64,000 nucleotides of DNA from Antedon mediterranea (Eukaryota > Echinodermata > Crinoidea > Comatulida > Antedonidae). The stretch lies in the NCBI RefSeq assembly GCF_964355755.1, contig NC_092676.1, forward strand, positions 64,501 to 128,500, written 5' to 3'. The translations under genes were made by a program, and so were the position numbers. This document shows, piece after piece, positions 51,724-64,000 of the stretch. Each line of letters starts with the position of its first letter. Position 1 is the stretch's first letter. The notes beneath the pieces are model-generated. The model searched no databases and was not told where the DNA came from. It saw nothing but the letters and a program-made list of their open reading frames with translations.

Positions 51724-53372
51724 CAGGGCTCGATATTTCACTAGTCCGGCGTACAATGTCTAGTTAAAACTGCTCTGGGTTAGTCAATCTTCCACCCAAC
51801 AAGCCCGGGTGTCTAGTGTGTAAATAATTAGGCTAGAGAATATTTAGGCCTAGACTTTTAAAATGCATTATTAAAATACTCTAGCCACTGGCCTAATTGT
51901 TTGTATCATTTTTATAGAGCGCCTTCGCAATCACGTTCCTCGTTAACGTTAACGAAGGAGAGCAACTAATCACGCTCCTTAAATCAGCGTGTCAAGTCAC
52001 CAATAAGGGGATTCCCCTGTCTGCTTTCAAGTGCCAATTTACTTCCATTACACCTCACAGTGTATCCAGTGCGGTGTCAGATAAATGCCTCAACTAGTCT
52101 TTTAAGCAGTAACTTTCAGAACAAGTACCAACCAAATGGTTGCTTTTATTAAACAAATCAATTTTAATGTATAAAATATAGTTAATAAAAAAATAAATTT
52201 AATAGAAGTAGGCCTATTTTTATTAATTAGAGGAAGATGCTTCACTTCTGTCTTTGGAATTTTAATTAATTTTTTTCTCCGAAAAAAATCAACCAATTTG
52301 GTTACCCAAATTTAGTGACAAAACATGTGCTCTAGTCTCACCATCCCAGCAGCAGCTGGTCTAGCTCTCTAGCAAGCATCGCGTGTGTGACCGCCGTATG
52401 TAAACACAGCCAAATACCCTTTCCTTAATTACATTTTTAAGATGTAATATTCAAATGATACTTAGTAACTTGTCATTAATATTTTGTTTGTATTACTTTG
52501 TGAAATACAGGTACTTAATTTTTGTTTTTAATTTCTAGGCCTAGTTCTAGGCCTAGCCCTATATTATTTACTAGTAGACAGGTTCCATTTCTGAAAAAAC
52601 AGCCTAGAAAACGAATCAAGAAGCATTTTTGGGTAGAAGCTGGGATCCACTTGATTGATGGCGGATCCCAAGCGAAATTCGGCCATCTAAGCCCTTAATT
52701 TCCATAATTAAAAATGGCGGCCATTTTTTATAATTACCCTATATCTCGAGAACCACTTGTCACAGATAATTAATTTTGGTGTCAAAATGTTTTAAATATA
52801 TGTTTTTATATTCACTTTAATGACACATTTTCTCAAAAAATGGATGCAAGTCTTATTTCTGGCATTTTGACCTTTGACCTTGATTTATCGTATTTCAGTA
52901 ACCAATAATCGGAGAGACACGAAATAGGGCTCAAATTGTTCAGAAACTATACATTCATATTTATTATAATGAAATATTTTTACAAAAAATGGCCGATTCT
53001 ACAACTATTGACCTTTGAACTATTAGTCAAATATAATAATATAATAATAATATAACTTTGAAAATTGTGGTCTTATGAATTTTTTTTTCGTTTTAAATTG
53101 TTTAAAACATGTGTGTTTCTATCCAGTCTAATGGCACATTTTGTACAAGAATAGCCGATAGTATGGTTATTGACCTTTAAACTACAGCATAGGCCTACTG
53201 TATAAACTAACTAGAACTTACAGTAGTTTAGTTAGTTTTGATTCAGGTGTGCGGTATATACCCAGTAAGATTTAGTCAATAAGCGGACTAGTGAAACATC
53301 CAGTGGGCTAGTGAAACTCACATTGAACAAGCCCAGTGGTCTAGCTAGTAAAATTTCAAAAATCGAGCCCTG
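51724..53372. mobile_element. Unclassified TIR element, 1649 bp, 5-bp target duplication
   Basis: Left end CAGGGCTCGATATTTCACTA and inverted right end CAGGGCTCGATTTTTGAAAT. ATATT flanks both sides (51719-51723, 53373-53377). The host sequence around it is a tandem duplicate of 51598-51680, which shows the uninterrupted site GGCATATTATTG, so the ends are certain. No transposase ORF is seen. The 5-bp duplication does not match hAT (8 bp) or PIF/Harbinger (3 bp). Confidence 0.85.
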
Positions 53373-54414
53373 ATATTATTGTATTGACACCAATGAAATT
53401 CAGGTAGCGTTATTATCTAAATGTTTTGTTTTAGGATAATCTAGGCCTAACTAACAGTAAGGCCATGTCTTCTTTTCTAGATTAACTCATGGTTCTCCAG
53501 TAGCCGTCCATTTGCCATGTGCATTAACATAATCATGGTAGTTCAGTATAGGCATAGGCCTACGGAGGTCACTGTATTAATTATATTATCGTTATACAAT
53601 CACACTTTCCTTTTATTTCTAATTATGGTATACTAACTAGGCCTACTACCAAGAGTAGTACGCGGTATACTACCCTGACTTTGTTGAACTAATCTATCTA
53701 GGCTAGCTAATACAGGGCGTAAGCTCTAGTAGTAGCCTAAGTAGGCCTACAGCTATCATTAATGAATGTATTAACTATTCTTATTAATTTGTCTTTTTTA
53801 AATTAAATTATTCAAGTAATATACGTAGTAATATAATCTAGAAGATATACTGTACATGAGAACAGGTAGCATAGAAGCAATTAGATTTTATTTTTAAGGG
53901 CCAGGTACTATCGCATATGCAGCTATCTATAGCCTAGCAAAAATGAGGCCAGGTAGCCTAGCGATAGGTATGCCGAGTAGGCCTAGGCCTACTATAGTTA
54001 GCTGTTGTTAGGCCTAGACTTATTAGGCCCGGTAGAATGAATCATACAACACACCATAAATATCAATCTACTAAATATTTTCTTTGGTTTGTAACTGTAC
54101 TATATATTGTGTACTTACATAGGCCTACTCTTGTTTAAATTCAGGATTCTAAGTTGCAACAATTTAACTAAATCGGGCGCCATTTTTAAGAGGAGAGGAG
54201 AGAGGCTGCCACGCCTCATTCATGGCGCGTACATCACATATAGCGCGCGGCCTATATTGCAAGTTTCTTTAGTGGTGCCCGAGGAATATATTAATTTTAT
54301 ATTTTATACCGTCGAAATTATAGTTTGATTGGAGATTTTATGTTTGTTTGTGTATAATGTCTTTTTCTTTTTTTTAACTTGAAATAAAAAGGAATTTTCA
54401 CGATTCTAATTTAA
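53373..54414. other. Intergenic, no gene seen
   Basis: AT-rich sequence with many TAGGCCTA motifs, between the 1649-bp TIR element and the TTAA element. No coding signal was recognised. Confidence 0.4.
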
Positions 54415-56869
54415 AGGGGGGTTCCGGGTTTAAAATGAATAGTAAAAAATGTAAAATATATTTGTTTGTCTCTTGAACGGTAAAAGTTTCAATTTATATA
54501 AGCGCCCAGTGAAGCAGAACGAAGGCTGTGAAATGAGGCCAGATTACAAGTGCAGCTACGGCAAAATCACACTGTGGTTACAGAATAGCAAATTCGTGAA
54601 ATGGTCAATCTTCCGACGACTCGTTATCATTAACCATATCAATTACTTTTGTAAAATTATACTTATCTGATGTAATTTTAGTCGGTCTTCCCATTTATAA
54701 AGTCAATTTTCTATGAAAATCCATCAAAACAGTGAAAAATTAGATAAGTTTGCACTTTACGTTTGCCGATTTTCGCACTGACTTAGGGAAAGCCTTCAAA
54801 ATCAATGAAGCGTAACGTATACATTCCTGCTGAGCGAGGAGAGCGAGACGACGATACACGTGCTCTCTCTGCCCATGCCTGGCATCGTCACGTGATAAGC
54901 AGATACAGTATACAATACCAAACTGGTCGGGTCGTATGGAACGCCGTTTACGCAACATTTCGATGATATGAATTTTATGACGCGATATGTGAATGAAATG
55001 CATCGATATGAATTAAATGGTGCGATATATGAATGAAATGTTTTGAATTGAATGCTTTGAATTGAATATTTTGAATGAAATGTTTTGAATGAAATGTTTT
55101 GAATGAAATGTTTTGAATGAAATGTTTTGAATGAAATGTTTTAAATGAAATGTTTTGAATGAAATGTTTTGAATGAAATGTTTGAATTGAATTGAAAAGT
55201 CAAAATATTGGTGGCGTATGTCATTCTCGCTCGCGATTATTTTCTCAACCTCTTAGGCCTAAGCCTGGGTACCCTCATCTCCTTTCTTCCACGCTGCCTA
55301 GCTTTACAGAGAATCCTAACAGACCTGGGTTCGGAAATATGTATTCAAATGTTTCAGGTCTGTTAGGGAGTCTCTGTAAAGGATTCATATTGATGACAGC
55401 GTTGAAAGGAGATGTGAGGGTACCCATGCTTAGGCCTATTAAGAGGTTGAAAAAAAATTGCGAGCGGGAATGACATACGCCGCCAATAGCTTGACTTTTC
55501 AATTCAATTCAAACTTTTCATTCAAAACATTTAATTCAAAACATTTCATTCAAAACATTTCATTCAAAACATTTTATTCAAAACATTCAATTCAAAACAT
55601 TTCATTCAAAACATTTCATTCAAAACATTCAATTCAAAGCATTCAATTCAAAACATTTCATTCATATATCACGCCATTCAATTCATATCGATGCATTTCA
55701 TTCACATATCGCGTCATAAAATTCATATCATCGAAATGTTGCGTAAACGGCGTTCCATAGGGTCGAGTATACCCCGTCTATAATCACAACATGAACGATG
55801 TACAGTATTTGATTGAAGGTCGACTCAACCTACCGGAATGGTATAGATAATATAGCTCGAATGAGAGAGTTGGAATATTTGTAAACATAAGTACAGTATT
55901 GCTAATTTTAACAAGTGTAGCCTATAGTAAAAGGCCTGGTAGTATCAATTCGCATAGAGTCTACTACACTAGCTAGCTCAATTTTAACTGGGCCGGATCG
56001 GCTAGGCTCTAGGCTAGGCCTCCTTCCTACTACCGCCCGGTCTACTTGCTTGATGCAGTATCCGCTTTTTTTGAGAGTAAACTAGGCCTACTTATTAGAC
56101 GATCGGGACACCATACGTGCGGACGGCGATCGGACCTTGTTTTGCCTCAATATTTACAGCCGATTTTTGTAGAACGTTTTAGGTTTAGATTGTTTAGGAG
56201 TTTGGTTGATAGGATGGGTTTGGAATCCACTGAGTTTTGTTATTGATGGGCCAATCGTTTAGTAATAGGCTAGCTAGGCCCATGAATGATGGCCCCAATC
56301 AATGTTTTAACGTAGCCATCGTGGCATGGAATCCCTAGTCAGAAATGGCTCTCACCCCGGCATGAATAAAATGATTTAGGCTAGGCCTAGCCTAGTACGT
56401 GAAGCCGATATACGATCTGTACTATTAATTCGAGGTATAAAAATAGTATAATTTATGACTCCGTAATCTGTACTAAATTTTGTATTTCATTAAATGTCAA
56501 ATAAATATATGCTACTACTGTTATTATTACACTTTAGGCCTAGCTTAGCAAATCTACAAAAAATGTATTTAACAATGATCGGGTGGTCGTCGTTTGACAG
56601 AGGAGAGAGAACACAACGTACAAGCTTGACGTCGCGAGTTTGGAATCCACTGATGACGTGATTTTGTGAATATCTCATGAATATTAATGAGCTTCCCTAA
56701 GCTGCTGAAAAACAGATTTTCCATGAATTTACCCTAAAATGTATATGAAATTTAATTTTTTTAATTTCTTGTTATTACTTCTTCATTCTGACATGTCTAT
56801 ATTGTTATAATATTTTTTATTTAATAAATAAACGATATTTAAAAGCAATTTTAAACCCAGAATCCCCCT
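54415..56869. mobile_element. TTAA-flanked TIR element, 2455 bp, with nested foldback
   Basis: Left end AGGGGGGTTCCGGGTTTAAA and inverted right end AGGGGGATTCTGGGTTTAAA, each flanked by TTAA (54411-54414, 56870-56873). TTAA target sites are typical of piggyBac and Kolobok elements. No transposase ORF was recognised inside. The 825-bp foldback at 54935-55759 is nested in it. Confidence 0.7.
54935..55759. mobile_element. 825-bp foldback element, 6-bp target duplication
   Basis: Ends TATGGAACGCCGTTTACGCA in inverted orientation, flanked by GGGTCG on both sides. Each arm has an outer unique part, an array of ~14-15-bp units (GAATGAAATGTTTT), and an inner unique part that includes CTCGCTCGCGATTATT and GGGTACCC. 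A short central loop lies near 55325-55370. It belongs to the same family as the 45-bp remnant at 12749-12793. Confidence 0.88.
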
Positions 56870-57613
56870 TTAACTATTTATTGAGTCACCTTTTTATTTA
56901 GGATTTTGCTGTATTCTATATTATTTTAATTGTCAAGATGCACATATATCAAGTTACGTTGATGTTAAAGTAGTACCCGGGTACAAACCTAATATATGTA
57001 GTATGCAATATACTAATTGTTCCTGTTATACTGTGAGATATATCTAGCACATGCTATTGTGGTCTCAGGATACATCATAGTCAATTGACTATGGATACAT
57101 GGACATTCGTTTTTGCGACACGCAACTTGGAACACAAAACAAAGTTAAAATTCAGCGTACGCTAAAAAATATTGAGCATGCGCAGAATGACTGTGAAAGT
57201 TCGCTATTATATCAATACACTTAAGGTGTTAGGATGGTGTAAGATAAAATTAAGCTGTTGCTAACTACATACCTACATTGCCGAATATATCCGGCCGGTC
57301 TTCTTTCATATGATATCTAGTTATACATAGTACAAATAATCATTTTAACAGGTGCCCTTATTCACGCAATTTGTATCGCCAACGTACATCAATCACTTTA
57401 ATGACTTAATCAATCGTCAATATTATGTACGTAACGTACAACGTGTCCTCAATAGAATAATAATAAGTACTTTGTTATTGCGTGCGTATAAGGCATTGCT
57501 ATGCGTTTCACAATATCATATCTATTCAACTGAAAAGCCATAAAGCTACCGATAATAAATATGTACTTCATGAAAATAACAAGTTAACAATTGAACTATT
57601 GTGATACAAAACA

Positions 57614-63874
<6,261 letters not shown>

Positions 63875-63886
<12 letters not shown>

Positions 63887-64000
63887 CTGTGTGTAAGAGT
63901 AAATCTAGGAGTTATAACTTTAGTAGGGAATGTATTTCGTTCAAAGTTGGTGCTGTGTGTACGAATAAATCTAGGAGTTAAAACTTGAGTAGGGTAAAGT
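63875..64000 (-). repeat. 66-bp tandem duplication spanning an RTK2 splice acceptor
   Basis: The sequence around the TM exon's 3' splice site (ACACACAG|CACCAACTTTGA) with ~45 bp of intron is repeated once upstream in gene order, giving two acceptors. The one at 63886 keeps the frame. The upstream one would read into TAA within about 14 codons. Confidence 0.88.

Overview
This is an AT-rich metazoan genome window: spliced genes with GT-AG introns, many tandem arrays, many non-autonomous DNA transposons, and a 100-N assembly gap. The non-coding DNA is strikingly rich in the palindrome AGGCCT (usually TAGGCCTA). Together with the gene content this suggests an invertebrate deuterostome, probably an echinoderm. 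The class or species cannot be fixed from the sequence alone.

Layout. (1) 192-1172 (-): single-exon class A GPCR. (2) 2895-23241 (-): a 20-kb collapsin response mediator protein / dihydropyrimidinase (CRMP/DHPase) gene. I could join every exon in frame. It has two alternative first exons, two mutually exclusive 121-nt internal exons that keep or remove a zinc-ligand histidine, and two alternative last exons. One of its exon/intron junctions has expanded into about 39 tandem copies of a 33-bp unit, nearly all with an intact GTAAGT donor. (3) 23242-31068: no gene seen; two near-identical 0.93-kb PIF/Harbinger-like elements and the gap. (4) 31069-31764 (+) MRPS21, and 32944-34281 (-) MFSD5. (5) 36065-41076: a TIR element, then a 3.9-kb foldback element whose arms are tandem arrays, ending about 300 bp upstream of the RPL15 leader exon. 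(6) 42048-43318 (+) RPL15, with a probable TOP-type leader exon at 41387-41404. (7) 44519-51089 (+) and 57614-63886 (-, runs off the window): two convergent paralogous receptor tyrosine kinases (RTK1, RTK2). Each has a TM exon, six phase-0 mini-exons and an apparently active kinase. Between and inside them lie several TIR/foldback elements, some with clear target-site duplications.

How the genes work. The CRMP/DHPase gene appears able to make both a catalytic dihydropyrimidinase and a catalytically disarmed CRMP from one locus by choice of exon 8a or 8b, as reported for the Drosophila CRMP gene. MRPS21, RPL15 and MFSD5 are ordinary housekeeping genes. The RTK pair looks like an inverted local duplication with a small extracellular region (seen in RTK1) that I cannot match to a known domain.

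A recurring theme is short tandem duplication across functional gene boundaries: a CRMP splice donor (about 39x), an RTK2 donor (2x), an RTK2 acceptor (2x) and the RTK1 stop codon (2x). All gene models are from reading splice signals and frame by eye; no alignment or RNA evidence was available.
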